A stretch of DNA of 64,000 bases from Nostoc linckia z4 (GCF_002608075.1 NZ_LAHA01000001.1:321014-385013); one strand, 5' to 3'. Shown: positions 37,483-48,054, counted from the stretch's first letter. Notes: generated from the sequence alone by a model not told the origin. Numbers and translations: made by a program.

Positions 37483-38699
37483 AATTGATATTCTAATTTT
37501 AATTTTTGGTCTAACTTACTTCCTTCAGTCATTCCAGCCATCAATGAAAACAAAATCAGAATATAACGTTCTTCTAAAACGTTATGGCTAAATAATCCCC
37601 AGAGAAGAATAAAAACAGCAAAAGCCAAACCTATATATTTAGTTTCTCCACGGGCGTGGCGTATCGCTCCATATACTAATACAGGTAGAATCAAAACACC
37701 GATGATTCCATGATCTGCCATATAATATAGGTAAATATTGTGCGTAGATATTTCCACATTCCACGTTAAAGTCGAGCCAATGCCATTACCGAAAAAAGGA
37801 TGTTTCATAAACATCTGCCAAGCTAATTGAGCTACTTCTAAACGCGAATCTGCGGAATCTTCTGAATCAGAAGTTGAAATATTTTGAAACCATGCAATTC
37901 TTTCCAATGAGTTGGCATTCAAATCTAAATTTTGCAATAATTCTTGCCACCATTGGGAGCCTAAACTAATAATGAAAGTTCCTATGCCCAAAATCCAATA
38001 AAGTATTTTATTGAAATGCAGCACGCCGGCGACGGTAAAAATAATCACTGTAATTAACCAGCCAAGAATAGCACCCCGCGAAAACGTCAAGAAAACTCCA
38101 ATACCCACAAGATAGACGAAAGGTAAACGATATATTGGCTGTAATATACTGACGCTAAAAATCATCCCCAGTATTAACGCACAGCCGTTACTGTTTGGGT
38201 TTAAGTAAAATCCAGTCACCCGGCCACCATTACCTAATGCATTAAAAGCAGCAGGGTTAAAAAACTCGTAAATGCTGTTAAATACAGTAATTAATACCGC
38301 TAAAAATATCGCCCATCGAGTCAAGTAATGGATTGTTGGATTTCGAGAAAAGATGAAAGCCATTGCAATGAGAAAAATCACTGCTAACAGTCGTTTTCTT
38401 AATTCTTCAAAAGCCAGTTCTCCAGAACCGGGAAATAGTACAAACCACAGTAATGAAACAAAAATAAAACCAAAACACCAAAGAATCACAGATGTGGGAA
38501 TGCACTTATCTCGTGAAAAAATTAGGGGAATAGAAGCTACAGCAAAACCTAAAATCCAAAACAAAGGAGGTTGAGAAACAATACCTGATGTATATAAATA
38601 GGAGTTAATATCTGTAAAAAAGACGAAAACAGCAGCTATAGCTAAGGCACATTGATAATAAAAAAGTAAATCAAATTTGATATTAATTGATTGATTCAT
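37479..38699 (-). CDS. Wzy/O-antigen ligase-like membrane polymerase
   Basis: A 406-residue polytopic membrane protein with about ten to twelve hydrophobic segments. A long periplasmic loop (about residues 255-315) carries the Wzy_C/ligase feature: RGAILGWLI in the preceding segment, and EISTHNIYLYYMADHGIIGV after it, the usual H-N-x-(Y/F) motif. Such proteins polymerise lipid-linked repeat units at the outer face of the inner membrane. Situated with a flippase and three glycosyltransferases, it is the probable polymerase. The upstream glycosyltransferase gene overlaps its start by 17 bases. Confidence 0.88.
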   Translation of the reverse strand: MNQSINIKFDLLFYYQCALAIAAVFVFFTDINSYLYTSGIVSQPPLFWILGFAVASIPLIFSRDKCIPTSVILWCFGFIFVSLLWFVLFPGSGELAFEELRKRLLAVIFLIAMAFIFSRNPTIHYLTRWAIFLAVLITVFNSIYEFFNPAAFNALGNGGRVTGFYLNPNSNGCALILGMIFSVSILQPIYRLPFVYLVGIGVFLTFSRGAILGWLITVIIFTVAGVLHFNKILYWILGIGTFIISLGSQWWQELLQNLDLNANSLERIAWFQNISTSDSEDSADSRLEVAQLAWQMFMKHPFFGNGIGSTLTWNVEISTHNIYLYYMADHGIIGVLILPVLVYGAIRHARGETKYIGLAFAVFILLWGLFSHNVLEERYILILFSLMAGMTEGSKLDQKLKLEYQL

Positions 38700-39828
38700 G
38701 GCACAATTTAAGTAAAGTAGCTTCTGTTTGCAAAACTAATTCAGCTACGGAAAAGTGGTTAATTATTCGCTGTCGGATTTTATGGCGATCGCCACCATCA
38801 ATATTCAGTTTTTCGATTAATTTTTTAATTGCAATTTTCAAAGCTTCGGGATTTTTTGGAGGTACGACTACATCAGGATTGTCAACAATCAAAGCTGAAT
38901 CACCCACATCTGTCACTACACAAGGAACACCGCAGGCCATTGCTTCTCCAATGACATTGGGAAATCCTTCTGTATAAGATGAAGAAACCACAATATCTAA
39001 GGCGTTGTAGATTGCAGGCATATCTGCACGCGCTTTTTCCCAAATAATTTTTTGTGCAATTCCTAGTTTTTCGGCTAATTGATGCAACTCTTGTGCATAG
39101 TTTTCGGAACCACCACCTACACAAACAAAATGCACATTTTTGCTATCTTCACACAATAATGCTGCTGCTTTGATAAATGTCGGATGATCTTTTCTAAAAT
39201 CGAGTCTTCCCACTAAACCGATTAAAATTGTATCTTGGGAAATTTCCCACTGCCATCGCATTTTTGTCCTGGCTTCTAAATTATGCTGAAAAAGTTCGAT
39301 ATCAATACCATTAGAAATTACCATCATCTTCTGAGGCGGGAATCCATGACTGACATAGTATGTTTTTCCAGCATAAGAATTGACAATTATCAAGTCCGCA
39401 AATTTAGCTAAAATACACTCTAACCAAAAGATTAAGCGCCCTAACCAATCATAAAAATTAGAATCACTATAAGAATTACGTAATCCCCAAACCATACGGG
39501 TTGATGGTAAAAATAATTTTAAAAAGATAGTTAGTAAATTTGGCGTTCCACCATATCCATGTAATACATCAGGATGTATGTGTTGAAGATGCTGCACAAG
39601 ACGCCAAAAGAAGCTAAATAAATGCCACCTTCCTTGTTTTTCTAAATAAATAATTGGGATATTGTTATCTTTTAAATCTCTATCTAAAGAGAAAGAACTA
39701 CTAGTATAAAAGCATAATACTGTGACATCGAAACATTGTTTATCTAAAGCTTTTGCTAGTGTGACTAATTGTCTTTCTGCTCCTCCATAATTCAAATCTC
39801 TAATTAAAAACGCAATTTTCTTTTTCAT
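38683..39828 (-). CDS. GT4-family glycosyltransferase
   Basis: A 381-residue GT-B enzyme: IAFLIRDLNYGGAERQLVTL at the N-terminus, VLHGYGGTPN, IGLVGRLDFRKDHPTFIKAA opening the donor domain and SSSYTEGFPNVIGEAMACGVPC with the EX7E pair. It closely resembles the 36319-37482 enzyme, probably an ancient duplication within the operon. Its ATG immediately precedes the end of the CapK-like gene (adjacent, no gap). Confidence 0.9.
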   Translation of the reverse strand: MKKKIAFLIRDLNYGGAERQLVTLAKALDKQCFDVTVLCFYTSSSFSLDRDLKDNNIPIIYLEKQGRWHLFSFFWRLVQHLQHIHPDVLHGYGGTPNLLTIFLKLFLPSTRMVWGLRNSYSDSNFYDWLGRLIFWLECILAKFADLIIVNSYAGKTYYVSHGFPPQKMMVISNGIDIELFQHNLEARTKMRWQWEISQDTILIGLVGRLDFRKDHPTFIKAAALLCEDSKNVHFVCVGGGSENYAQELHQLAEKLGIAQKIIWEKARADMPAIYNALDIVVSSSYTEGFPNVIGEAMACGVPCVVTDVGDSALIVDNPDVVVPPKNPEALKIAIKKLIEKLNIDGGDRHKIRQRIINHFSVAELVLQTEATLLKLCHESIN

Positions 39829-41157
39829 TTAAATAACCTCAGAAATTGTGTAGCGGTATTTGCCAGAGTTACTGACGGGGATATGGTTGACAAATTCAAA
39901 ATTAACTACACAATCTTTACCCATCATCAATTTGCACTTGCTGGCAATATCATCAAGTTCCTCTGTGAAATAATTAGAATTAGATTTAATGATTTTGATG
40001 GTGATTTCTAAGTAGCTTTTTTGAATGATTTGAAATTTTTGTACCCAATTTTTGAAGTAGAGAAGATGGGTAAAATACTCTCCATCAATTAAAGTTCCGT
40101 TTTCTGCTTTAAAAGTATCAACATTTCTACCGGAAACTTGTTGTAATATTTGTCCAGATTTATATTCAGGAGATAAAGTACCGCGATCGCCAATTTTATA
40201 ACGAATCAATGGCATAGCAAAATTTGTCAGAGAAGTAATCAAAATATTACCTTCAACTCCCGGCGGCACAGGGTTATAATCATCATCTACAATCTCAATA
40301 TAATTACCCCAAGGAGCTACCCATAATCCTTGCATTCCTGGTTTTTCACAAGCAACATCACTGACTTCTCTAGAACCATAACGATTAAATACTTTACACT
40401 GAAATACGGTTTCAATTTTTTGCCGCATCCAAGCATAAAGTGTCCCAGCAGAAGTTATAATTGCCTTTTGAGGAACAAGTTTAATGTTTTCATCTTCAGC
40501 AAATTTCGCTAATTCATAAATGGCTTGAGCGTAGGCAACAATTAATTTTGGTGGTTTGGTATTTAGCAATTTCAAAAAATCCCTCATTCTTTGAGGAGTC
40601 ATCTGAAAGGCATTCATATATGTGGTATTTTTCCAGAAATTAAAAAAGGTCGCCTTCCATCCCATCGTGCCATCAAAAACGTCTTTTTCTGAACCCCAGA
40701 GACGTACTTCTGGTTCTCCTAATTCCCTACCTACTAAATAAGAAAAAAGTAAGCTAATGGCTGTAGATTTGTCATTATATTCAGCATCTTGAATTAAAAT
40801 AATTGGTTCTCCTGTTGAACCACCTGATGTATTAAAATACCACTGACGTTGTGCTAAATCTGTAGATTTGAGTTCTTCAAAATTGGCGCGAATAATATCT
40901 TTGGAGAGGATTGGTAATTGCTTAAGATATAGTTCTGGCTTTTGGTAAATAATTTCCTCACTGGAAAGATTATTCATTAATTTTGCATAATATGGCACAG
41001 ATTTTTGGCAGTGAAGTAAGAGTTTAGTGAGTAACTCTCTAGTGGTATCAATGGAAATATTCGATGAACTTTCTTTGACAAATTTATTATAGAATTGGGG
41101 AAAATTGTATTGCCGACAATAAGCATAACTGAAGTAAAGATATTTTCGGATATTCAT
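39829..41157 (-). CDS. CapK-like adenylate-forming enzyme (phenylacetate-CoA ligase family)
   Basis: About 442 residues of the PaaK/CapK adenylate-forming superfamily. The nucleotide-binding P-loop is FNTSGGSTGEP and VFNRYGSREVSDVACE is the adenine-binding region; the C-terminal part includes YKIGDRGTLSPE. CapK-like proteins in capsule clusters probably activate an acid for transfer to the polysaccharide. This fits the FemAB-like acyltransferases in both operons. The open frame extends to a TTG at 41238, but the ATG at 41157 (MNIRKYLYF) gives the family length. Substrate acid unknown. Confidence 0.85.
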   Translation of the reverse strand: MNIRKYLYFSYAYCRQYNFPQFYNKFVKESSSNISIDTTRELLTKLLLHCQKSVPYYAKLMNNLSSEEIIYQKPELYLKQLPILSKDIIRANFEELKSTDLAQRQWYFNTSGGSTGEPIILIQDAEYNDKSTAISLLFSYLVGRELGEPEVRLWGSEKDVFDGTMGWKATFFNFWKNTTYMNAFQMTPQRMRDFLKLLNTKPPKLIVAYAQAIYELAKFAEDENIKLVPQKAIITSAGTLYAWMRQKIETVFQCKVFNRYGSREVSDVACEKPGMQGLWVAPWGNYIEIVDDDYNPVPPGVEGNILITSLTNFAMPLIRYKIGDRGTLSPEYKSGQILQQVSGRNVDTFKAENGTLIDGEYFTHLLYFKNWVQKFQIIQKSYLEITIKIIKSNSNYFTEELDDIASKCKLMMGKDCVVNFEFVNHIPVSNSGKYRYTISEVI

Positions 41158-41337
41158 TGTTAAATATTTGCTTATGAAGAAAGTAACCGCCAAGTATGCC
41201 ACAAGCAAGAAATGTATTTTATTGTTGTATTTAATCAACCTCTTGTATCAATATTTTTTTGTCTCACGCATACCGCTAAAGGCACAACCAGAAGGTTAGA
41301 CGCAAAGAATAAGGAGTTTTATAAGAGGTTTATTCAT

Positions 41338-42483
41338 CTAAATTTTGTGTTGTTTGATTGTGAATTCTGAATTCTGATTTGTGAATTTTTTTTCAATAAC
41401 TTGAATTAACGTTTCTTCCCACATTCCCATGATTTTTTTGATGCTAAATCGTTCGGTTACTTCTAGTGCGCGAACAGCTAAAGCATTGCGTTCTTGTTCG
41501 TGAAATATCAGCTTTTCTATTGCTGCGGCTAATGCTGAAATATCTTCATTGGGAACTAAAATCCCATCTATTCCATCACGAATAATTTCTCGCGGCCCGC
41601 TAGGACAATCTGTAGATATCACCGGTAAACCACATGCCATTGCTTCGCAAATAGCATTGGGAAAACCTTCAAATCGGGAAGACATAATAAAAATGTCTGC
41701 TTGCTGTAAAAAAGCATAAATATCATTTACCATCCCTGGAAAATAAACGCGATCGCTTAATCCCAATTGGTTACGCAATGATTCCAATTCTGGGCGTAGC
41801 TTTCCGTCTCCTAATATTGTCAATGTCCATTCTGGGTAATTATCTTTTAGTTTAGCAAAAGCTTTTAGTAATAAATCAAAGCCTTTTTCTGGTACAAAAC
41901 GTCCCATAGCAATGAGCGATCGCTTGGTTGAAAATTTTTCGTCAGACTGCTTTTTTATTGGTGGTAATATCACCATATTAGGAATTATACAACTCTGATT
42001 TTGCAGTTTTACTGGAAAATAATCTCTTGCTCGCTGAGTTTGAAAAATAATTTTATCTGCAAATGCATAAGTCCATTGGCGTAATTGTTGCCAATTCCAA
42101 CTTAAATAGCTTTTTTCTGGGTTGCTACGTTCAGAAATTATGACTGGAATCTTCAACCATCGCGTAGCTAGTAAAGTAATGATATTAATTCTAGACATGA
42201 AACTAATTACAACATCTGGATTGCTATTAATAATCGCATTTCGCAGGATGGAGATACGTTTTAAATTATTCACAATGCCAATGATTACATTGGGAGATTT
42301 CGCCGCTATATCTAAGGGAATATAAGTTATATCGGAATTTAAAGGAAAGTCCGGTATTTGATTGTTATCAAATGTTAGTAGAGTGATTTTCCATCCTTTA
42401 GCTGACCAATAATTTGCCATGATTGAGATAATACGTTCAGCACCGCCATAGGTCAGGGAATGAATAATTAATGTTATTTTCAT
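41338..42483 (-). CDS. GT4-family glycosyltransferase
   Basis: About 381 residues: MKITLIIHSLTYGGAERIIS start, VVISFMSRINIITLLATRW, IAMGRFVPEKGFDLLLKAF donor domain and RFEGFPNAICEAMACGLPVI with the EX7E motif, then TDCPSGPREII. This subgroup resembles enzymes transferring N-acetylgalactosamine or similar in bacterial glycan synthesis, but specificity cannot be fixed. The ATG at 42483 fits the family N-terminus better than the longer frame to 42519. About 180 bases separate it from the CapK-like gene, an unusual gap within this operon. Confidence 0.88.
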   Translation of the reverse strand: MKITLIIHSLTYGGAERIISIMANYWSAKGWKITLLTFDNNQIPDFPLNSDITYIPLDIAAKSPNVIIGIVNNLKRISILRNAIINSNPDVVISFMSRINIITLLATRWLKIPVIISERSNPEKSYLSWNWQQLRQWTYAFADKIIFQTQRARDYFPVKLQNQSCIIPNMVILPPIKKQSDEKFSTKRSLIAMGRFVPEKGFDLLLKAFAKLKDNYPEWTLTILGDGKLRPELESLRNQLGLSDRVYFPGMVNDIYAFLQQADIFIMSSRFEGFPNAICEAMACGLPVISTDCPSGPREIIRDGIDGILVPNEDISALAAAIEKLIFHEQERNALAVRALEVTERFSIKKIMGMWEETLIQVIEKKFTNQNSEFTIKQHKI

Positions 42484-42537
42484 GGTGTGGCAATATTGAA
42501 AATCATACAGGAGGCGCACAGAATAAGAATCCGCAAA

Positions 42538-43899
42538 TTAAGTTGTTAGACTAGGACAGTTTTTCTTGAGATTTTTATCAGCAAAGTATGATAAAAACAA
42601 GAATGCTAATGCAGAAACCAAAGCTGTTGATAAAGCGATACCTGCAACACCAAAATAATGAAGGAATAAATAGTTGAAAACAATATTGTTGATGAGATTG
42701 TAGGCAGAAGCCCACATTAATATATGATTGGCTTGCATTGCAGAAATTAAGCGCACAACCAAAATTCCTGCTACGTGAAAAGGAATTTGCAATGCAAAGC
42801 AATTTTGAATTTGAGCAACTAAACGAGTATCATCAGCAGTAAATGAACCTCTTTGAAAGAGTATTCTGACTATAGTTTCAGAAAATACAAATAAGAATGC
42901 TGACAATAGAATAGTTGTGAGAAAAATGATTTGGATATATCGCCGAAGTGTGCGACGGGTTCCTATCCAATTGTTAGCAGCTATCATTTTAGAAAAGTAG
43001 GGAATCACAGCAGTACTCAATGCTGTAGTGGCTAGAGACATGGGAAATGCTATGACTTTGTTACCGTAGTTGAGTGCTGCTACACTACCAGGTAACAACA
43101 TTGCTGCCATAGATTGATCGACTAAATTTGTACTACACATTAAAAGTCCGCCTGCAATCATGGGGAAATACTGGCTAACAACTTGACGCAGATTAGTATC
43201 AAATCCATACCATTTAGGAATCCATGAAATGCCTTGTCGGTGCAATGCTATTCCTAACAGAATTATTTCTAATATTGCACCGCAGACTAAGCCAGCAGCT
43301 AAAGCGAAAATCCCCCAGGATTTCAACGTTAAAAGTAATACGACGGTAACAGTTGGAGTAATAATTGGTGAGAATGCTGCTAAAGCAAAACGCTCTCCTG
43401 CATTTAACACAGCACCCCAGATAACAATTATGCCACTTAAGAAAATAAAAGGTGCGATCGCACAAAGCAAATGAAAAGTTAGCTCTAACTTTTGAGAACT
43501 AAATCCGGCTGCAATTCGTGGTAAATAAAAAGGTGCTAGGACTATCATCAATATCGTTGTTATTCCTAACAATCCCAAGCCACTGGTTGTAGCTCCACAT
43601 AAAAGTTTTTGAGCAGCTTTTTTACCTTCCTGTTCTTGTACCTGCATATAAGTAGGTATGAGAGCAGTATTAAAAGAACCGGCGATGACATTAATAATAA
43701 AAGCAGGAATTAGCAAAGCAATAAAAAAAGCATCTATGTCATCGCCAGTACCAAACCTTTGAGCAACCACTAATTCTTTAGCAACAGCCGCCACTTTCAC
43801 TAATGCTGTCAATAAACCAACTATCATCGCTGCACCAAAAATTTGGCGATTGATAGAGCCACTTGTGAGCTTTTTCCAGCGATTAACTAAGCTTTGCAT
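42538..43899 (-). CDS. MurJ/MviN-like flippase (probable polysaccharide Wzx)
   Basis: A 453-residue MOP-superfamily membrane protein with about 12-14 hydrophobic segments. Family marks are VAKELVVAQRFGTGDDIDAF near the start, FNTALIPTYMQVQEQEG, NYGNKVIAFPMSLATTALST and LFQRGSFTADDTRLVA. In general it resembles MurJ, but its place among exopolysaccharide genes points to a role as the flippase of lipid-linked repeat units. Lies 3 bases before the FemAB-like gene's stop, so co-translated. Confidence 0.88.
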   Translation of the reverse strand: MQSLVNRWKKLTSGSINRQIFGAAMIVGLLTALVKVAAVAKELVVAQRFGTGDDIDAFFIALLIPAFIINVIAGSFNTALIPTYMQVQEQEGKKAAQKLLCGATTSGLGLLGITTILMIVLAPFYLPRIAAGFSSQKLELTFHLLCAIAPFIFLSGIIVIWGAVLNAGERFALAAFSPIITPTVTVVLLLTLKSWGIFALAAGLVCGAILEIILLGIALHRQGISWIPKWYGFDTNLRQVVSQYFPMIAGGLLMCSTNLVDQSMAAMLLPGSVAALNYGNKVIAFPMSLATTALSTAVIPYFSKMIAANNWIGTRRTLRRYIQIIFLTTILLSAFLFVFSETIVRILFQRGSFTADDTRLVAQIQNCFALQIPFHVAGILVVRLISAMQANHILMWASAYNLINNIVFNYLFLHYFGVAGIALSTALVSALAFLFLSYFADKNLKKNCPSLTT

Positions 43900-43902
43900 T
43901 TC

Positions 43903-44778
43903 TTACTCTCTCTGTGCTTCTGGTATGGAAAACTCCAATTCGCTGCAAGCTTCGACTTGCGACTGCTTCGGTGTATGAGATAAAAAATAAGGTCTACGCA
44001 GTAAAGATAATTGAGGTAACCTCGTATATATATTCAGCAAATGTAAATATAATTTGCCCTTCAAAGTAATTCCATAAACACAGTTAAAATTCTTGACAAC
44101 TTCTCCACCAAACTTTTCTTTAAATTGATTAATTCCTAATTTTTCTCGATCTGTATTTCCGGTATACCAACCACCAAAATCATAAGTTACAATCCCTAAA
44201 TTCTTGAATCTCACAATGTCTTGCCAGTGATGGTAACGATTTGCTCGTCCTAAAATCGATTGATAAGTAGTATTATTGTTATTTTTTAAAGATGCGGAAT
44301 GTAAAAGACGGACTCGATTTTGAGTCCGATAATAAACATGCCAGACTAAAGATTCGCCATCTTTTAATTTCACACGTGAAATATCAATTACACCAGCATC
44401 AGCACGATTTTGTAGTTGAATTCTATTAATTTTAGTCAGACCTTTTTGGTCAGCAAATGAATCATAGAAATCCGAAAATTCATTGAGAATATCAGAATCA
44501 ATTTTCTCCCAATATTCGTAAATAACTTGGTCTTTTTGTTCTGCGCGTCTAATTTTATATCTATCATTACTACTGATAGTTTCCCAAAGTTCATCTTGAT
44601 TTTTAGTTAAATCAATCAATCTTGTGTAAAATTCATCACACTGACCGCCTTTAATGGGGTGTAATAATTGCCTGTAATGCACCACATCGACATTGTTTAA
44701 TACCTGTGGATTTTCATCAAACCAGACTTCTCCCACTGAAAAGATATACTTCTTTGTGACAATTAACATTTCTTTCAT
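43903..44778 (-). CDS. FemAB-like / GNAT acyltransferase of operon B
   Basis: A 291-residue soluble protein. NDRYKIRRAEQKDQVIYEYW (about residues 70-90) matches the FemAB-like RYxIRRA start of the first GNAT lobe, and later VWHVYYRTQNRVRLLHSAS and ILGRANRYHHWQDIVRFKNL, then YDFGGWYTGN, match the second lobe. Comparable proteins are found in polysaccharide clusters with aminotransferases. The ATG at 44769 has better ribosome-site spacing than 44778, so the protein may be three residues shorter. Acyl donor unknown. Confidence 0.72.
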   Translation of the reverse strand: MKEMLIVTKKYIFSVGEVWFDENPQVLNNVDVVHYRQLLHPIKGGQCDEFYTRLIDLTKNQDELWETISSNDRYKIRRAEQKDQVIYEYWEKIDSDILNEFSDFYDSFADQKGLTKINRIQLQNRADAGVIDISRVKLKDGESLVWHVYYRTQNRVRLLHSASLKNNNNTTYQSILGRANRYHHWQDIVRFKNLGIVTYDFGGWYTGNTDREKLGINQFKEKFGGEVVKNFNCVYGITLKGKLYLHLLNIYTRLPQLSLLRRPYFLSHTPKQSQVEACSELEFSIPEAQRE

Positions 44779-44894
44779 TCCTTGCTATTTTTTGCTAAAT
44801 AAATTCATTGGTTTGGAAAAGTTCACAGCGCCAGAAGTCAGCGCTTTGACTTTTCGCTGTCTCTGTGGAGTTTGCAAACAATTTTTCAAATCCT

Positions 44895-45881
44895 TCAGCT
44901 ATGAAATCTTGGATCAAAAACTAATCGATAACGCTTTCCATCCACACATGCAACCCATTTCTTTTTATCGATTTGGTGAGCATCAATATGATGCATACCT
45001 ATTTGATTCCAACCCATTCCACTGGCTTGAATAATTGGATTATGTTTAACTTCCTGTTCTAGATAATTTGTTGTTGTCAATTCAGTTATTTCAAATGCTC
45101 GAACTTGATAACCATAGATTTGCTCGCAATCCTGGGTATATCTGATAATTTTATTGTCGAATTCTATAACTCTACCTGCTGGTCTTGCTATACGTTTATT
45201 TTCCTGAATTACAGGACTTTTCGGATGTTCAATCCAAGTATCCATTAAATGTTGAGAATAATAAAGACGCAATGTATTTCTTGCTTCTGATGTTGCAGTT
45301 AGCAACCACCAAAGATCGTTGTATTTAAAAACACTAGAATCGACAAAATCACCTTGAGCGAGTAAATCTTTGACGTAAGACCATTGTGTGGGAAAATTAA
45401 TCGCTTTATATAAACGAATAGAACTTGCTTCTGCGGTTTCTGGAATCAGATAATAGTCATTTTCAACTTTGAAGACATACGGATAAGATAAATGAAACGG
45501 CTCATCAAGAATAATTTGTTGGTAATTCCATTTGTATGCATCAGTGCTAGTTGCTAGTCCTATGACTCCTTTATTTTGTATACCGTTCAACACCTCAAAG
45601 AACATATACCAAATGTCGTTTTCACGAACCATAAAAGGGTCGGCAACAAAGTATGCTGGAATATCTGTTACATCCTGAGCAGTCAATACCGGATTAATAA
45701 TTGTGTCTGGCGAAACTAAATCAAAAGGAGATTCGCCTATATAAATTCCAATTGACCACTCACTTCTTCTTGTCACAAAAATCTTGGCGATGTTTTTAAT
45801 TCCAGCCAAATATCTGTGATTAACCCTAGAGACTCTATCAAATACTTGGGAAATACTGTTGATAGTAGAGGTTTTGTACAT
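44895..45881 (-). CDS. GH43-like five-blade propeller protein of operon B
   Basis: A 328-residue protein without a signal peptide. Repeated blades with DPF and (E/Q)NDIWYMFFEV, HLSYPYVFKVENDYYLIPE, DSSVFKYNDLWWLLTATSE and RPAGRVIEFDNKIIRYTQDC resemble GH43-like propellers and the N-terminal part of glucosamine inositolphosphoryl-ceramide transferase-like proteins. Members in capsule clusters are often annotated as glycosyl-hydrolase-like without proof. It is the second gene of operon B. Cytoplasmic location suggests a synthetic or regulatory, not degradative, role. Confidence 0.7.
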   Translation of the reverse strand: MYKTSTINSISQVFDRVSRVNHRYLAGIKNIAKIFVTRRSEWSIGIYIGESPFDLVSPDTIINPVLTAQDVTDIPAYFVADPFMVRENDIWYMFFEVLNGIQNKGVIGLATSTDAYKWNYQQIILDEPFHLSYPYVFKVENDYYLIPETAEASSIRLYKAINFPTQWSYVKDLLAQGDFVDSSVFKYNDLWWLLTATSEARNTLRLYYSQHLMDTWIEHPKSPVIQENKRIARPAGRVIEFDNKIIRYTQDCEQIYGYQVRAFEITELTTTNYLEQEVKHNPIIQASGMGWNQIGMHHIDAHQIDKKKWVACVDGKRYRLVFDPRFHS

Positions 45882-46005
45882 ATTGATTTTTGAAATTAAG
45901 GTAGATGCTCAATTACTCAAATTTGATTAGCTGTTCGGATTAGACTGTTGACTGTTAACATCTGTACGAGTAATGATGGAATTTAGACGTAGATTGGCTG
46001 CTTTT

Positions 46006-48054
46006 TTAAGATTTTGCTTGTGCCAAAATATTCATATTTGGCTTAACTCTGAGTGAAGTATTAGAAGTATGACTGCAAATATTCGCTGCCAGATAATTAT
46101 CTAAATGTTTTGGTTTATATCCTGGCACTAATTGTTCGAGTAAAAACAGAATCAAATTGATATCATTTTTCACTGCTGCTTGACACAAAGTTGCTACAGT
46201 AATATCCAAATTGTCTGGAATAATTTTACTAGCATTTTTAACTACTAACAGTTTTTTATGTTCGGTTGGTTCATATTCTTCCCCAGGAATAAACAATTCT
46301 TCAAATAATTTTTCTCCTGGACGCAAACCAGTAAATACAATCTCAATATCTCGGTTAACTTCGTATCCGGAAAGGCGAATCAATTCCTTTGCTAAGTCTA
46401 CGATTTTTACAGGTTTACCCATATTCAACATCAAAACTTCGCCACCGCGACCAAGTACCGCAGCTTGCAAAACTAGTTGCACTGCTTCCGGAATAGTCAT
46501 GAAATAACGACAAATATCTGGATGAGTAACGGTTACCGGCCCCCCTGCTGCAATTTGTTTTTTAAAAGTGGGAACTACACTACCTCGACTACCTAAAACG
46601 TTGCCAAAACGTACTGTGACATAAGGATTGCCACTTTCTTTTGCAGCTTGCAACACTAACATTTCTGCGACTCTTTTACTAGCACCCATAACATTAGTGG
46701 GGTTAACTGCTTTATCTGTAGAAATCATCACGAAATGTTTGACATCATATTGCAAAGCTAGTTCTAATAAATTTTTGGTTCCCATTACATTGTTCGTGAT
46801 TGCTTCTACTGGATTTAATTCCATTAATGGGACGTGTTTATGAGCCGCAGCGTGAAAAATTACATCTGGCTGAAAAGTTTCAAATGCATATTCTAGTCGA
46901 GATTTGAAGCGAATATCAGCAATAAAGCTAGAAATTTCAGTGGTATTAATTGCTGATTGATGCTCGTTTTTTAGGACTTGAACGAGTTGTTCTAATTCTT
47001 GTTGGATGTTGAACACAGAGTTTTCTCCATGTCCGATAAGTATCATTTTGGCAGGATTGCATTTAAAAATTTGACGGCAAAGTTCGCTACCAATGGAACC
47101 ACCAGAACCTGTAATCAATACTGTTTTATCTTGAAGAAATTGGGAAACTTTTTCAAAATCTATTTGTACGGGTTCCCGTCTGAGTAAATCTTCAATTCTT
47201 ACATCTCTAATACTATCAACTCGCACCCGACCATTGAGGATTTCATGTATACCCGGTAAAGTGCTAGTTTGAGTACCAGTTGCTTTGCAAATATCTACAA
47301 TTTCTCGAATAACTGCACCTGCAACCGTCGGCATGGCGATGATAACTTTATGGATTTGTAGAGATTTTAAAACATCAGGAATTTGATAGCGATCGCCAAT
47401 TACAGGAATCCCACGTATATATGCTCCAAATTTGCGGCGATCGTCATCTATAAAAGCAACTGGATGAAATCCCAATTGCGGGTTTCTTTGCATTTGTTGT
47501 ACCAAAGAAATTCCAGCACTTCCAGCACCAACTATTAACACTCTTTCTTGGGTATTAAATACTGGACGTTGCTGACTAATTCTTTCTACAATCCGGATAC
47601 TAAAACGCAATCCGCCAATGAAAATACACGAAAGTAAACCATCGATTAAAGGTAGCGATCGCGGCAGTATATCCAATCCAGAATATCCTAAAAGCTCCAT
47701 AGCATCGAAGAATACTGCTTGGATTAATACTGCAATTCCCATTAGTATAGTTATATATAAAAGTTCTTCAATACTGGCATAGCGCCAGTAAAGTCGATAA
47801 AAACCAAAATTCCACAATACAGTTAGTTTAGCTACTAAAAAAACTATTGTGACAATTGCCAGTTGTGATTTATATTCTTCAATGAAAAATTCACCATCTA
47901 AACATAAATTTAATGCTAAAAAAGTTGTTATGCAAAAAACAATAATATCAAAAACAAACAAATGTCTGTTTCTGATATTCAGCAAAGTATTTAATAATTT
48001 GCTAATTAATTTTTGAGGCAGCCAATTAGAAACGAATAGCAATAATAAATTCAT
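46006..48054 (-). CDS. Membrane nucleotide-sugar 4,6-dehydratase (CapD/WbpM/PglF type)
   Basis: About 682 residues. An N-terminal domain with four hydrophobic segments is followed by a CoA-binding-like Rossmann region (VLIVGAGSAGISLVQQM, about 170-190) and a catalytic short-chain dehydrogenase domain (VLITGSGGSIGSELCRQIF, then MISTDKAVNPTNVMGASKR). The T-D-K with Met in place of the usual Tyr is characteristic of FlaA1/WbpM-type dehydratases. They make UDP-4-keto-6-deoxy-GlcNAc, which DegT aminotransferases such as the one in operon A convert to amino sugars. The ATG at 48054 is preferred to the upstream TTG. First gene of operon B. Confidence 0.92.
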   Translation of the reverse strand: MNLLLLFVSNWLPQKLISKLLNTLLNIRNRHLFVFDIIVFCITTFLALNLCLDGEFFIEEYKSQLAIVTIVFLVAKLTVLWNFGFYRLYWRYASIEELLYITILMGIAVLIQAVFFDAMELLGYSGLDILPRSLPLIDGLLSCIFIGGLRFSIRIVERISQQRPVFNTQERVLIVGAGSAGISLVQQMQRNPQLGFHPVAFIDDDRRKFGAYIRGIPVIGDRYQIPDVLKSLQIHKVIIAMPTVAGAVIREIVDICKATGTQTSTLPGIHEILNGRVRVDSIRDVRIEDLLRREPVQIDFEKVSQFLQDKTVLITGSGGSIGSELCRQIFKCNPAKMILIGHGENSVFNIQQELEQLVQVLKNEHQSAINTTEISSFIADIRFKSRLEYAFETFQPDVIFHAAAHKHVPLMELNPVEAITNNVMGTKNLLELALQYDVKHFVMISTDKAVNPTNVMGASKRVAEMLVLQAAKESGNPYVTVRFGNVLGSRGSVVPTFKKQIAAGGPVTVTHPDICRYFMTIPEAVQLVLQAAVLGRGGEVLMLNMGKPVKIVDLAKELIRLSGYEVNRDIEIVFTGLRPGEKLFEELFIPGEEYEPTEHKKLLVVKNASKIIPDNLDITVATLCQAAVKNDINLILFLLEQLVPGYKPKHLDNYLAANICSHTSNTSLRVKPNMNILAQAKS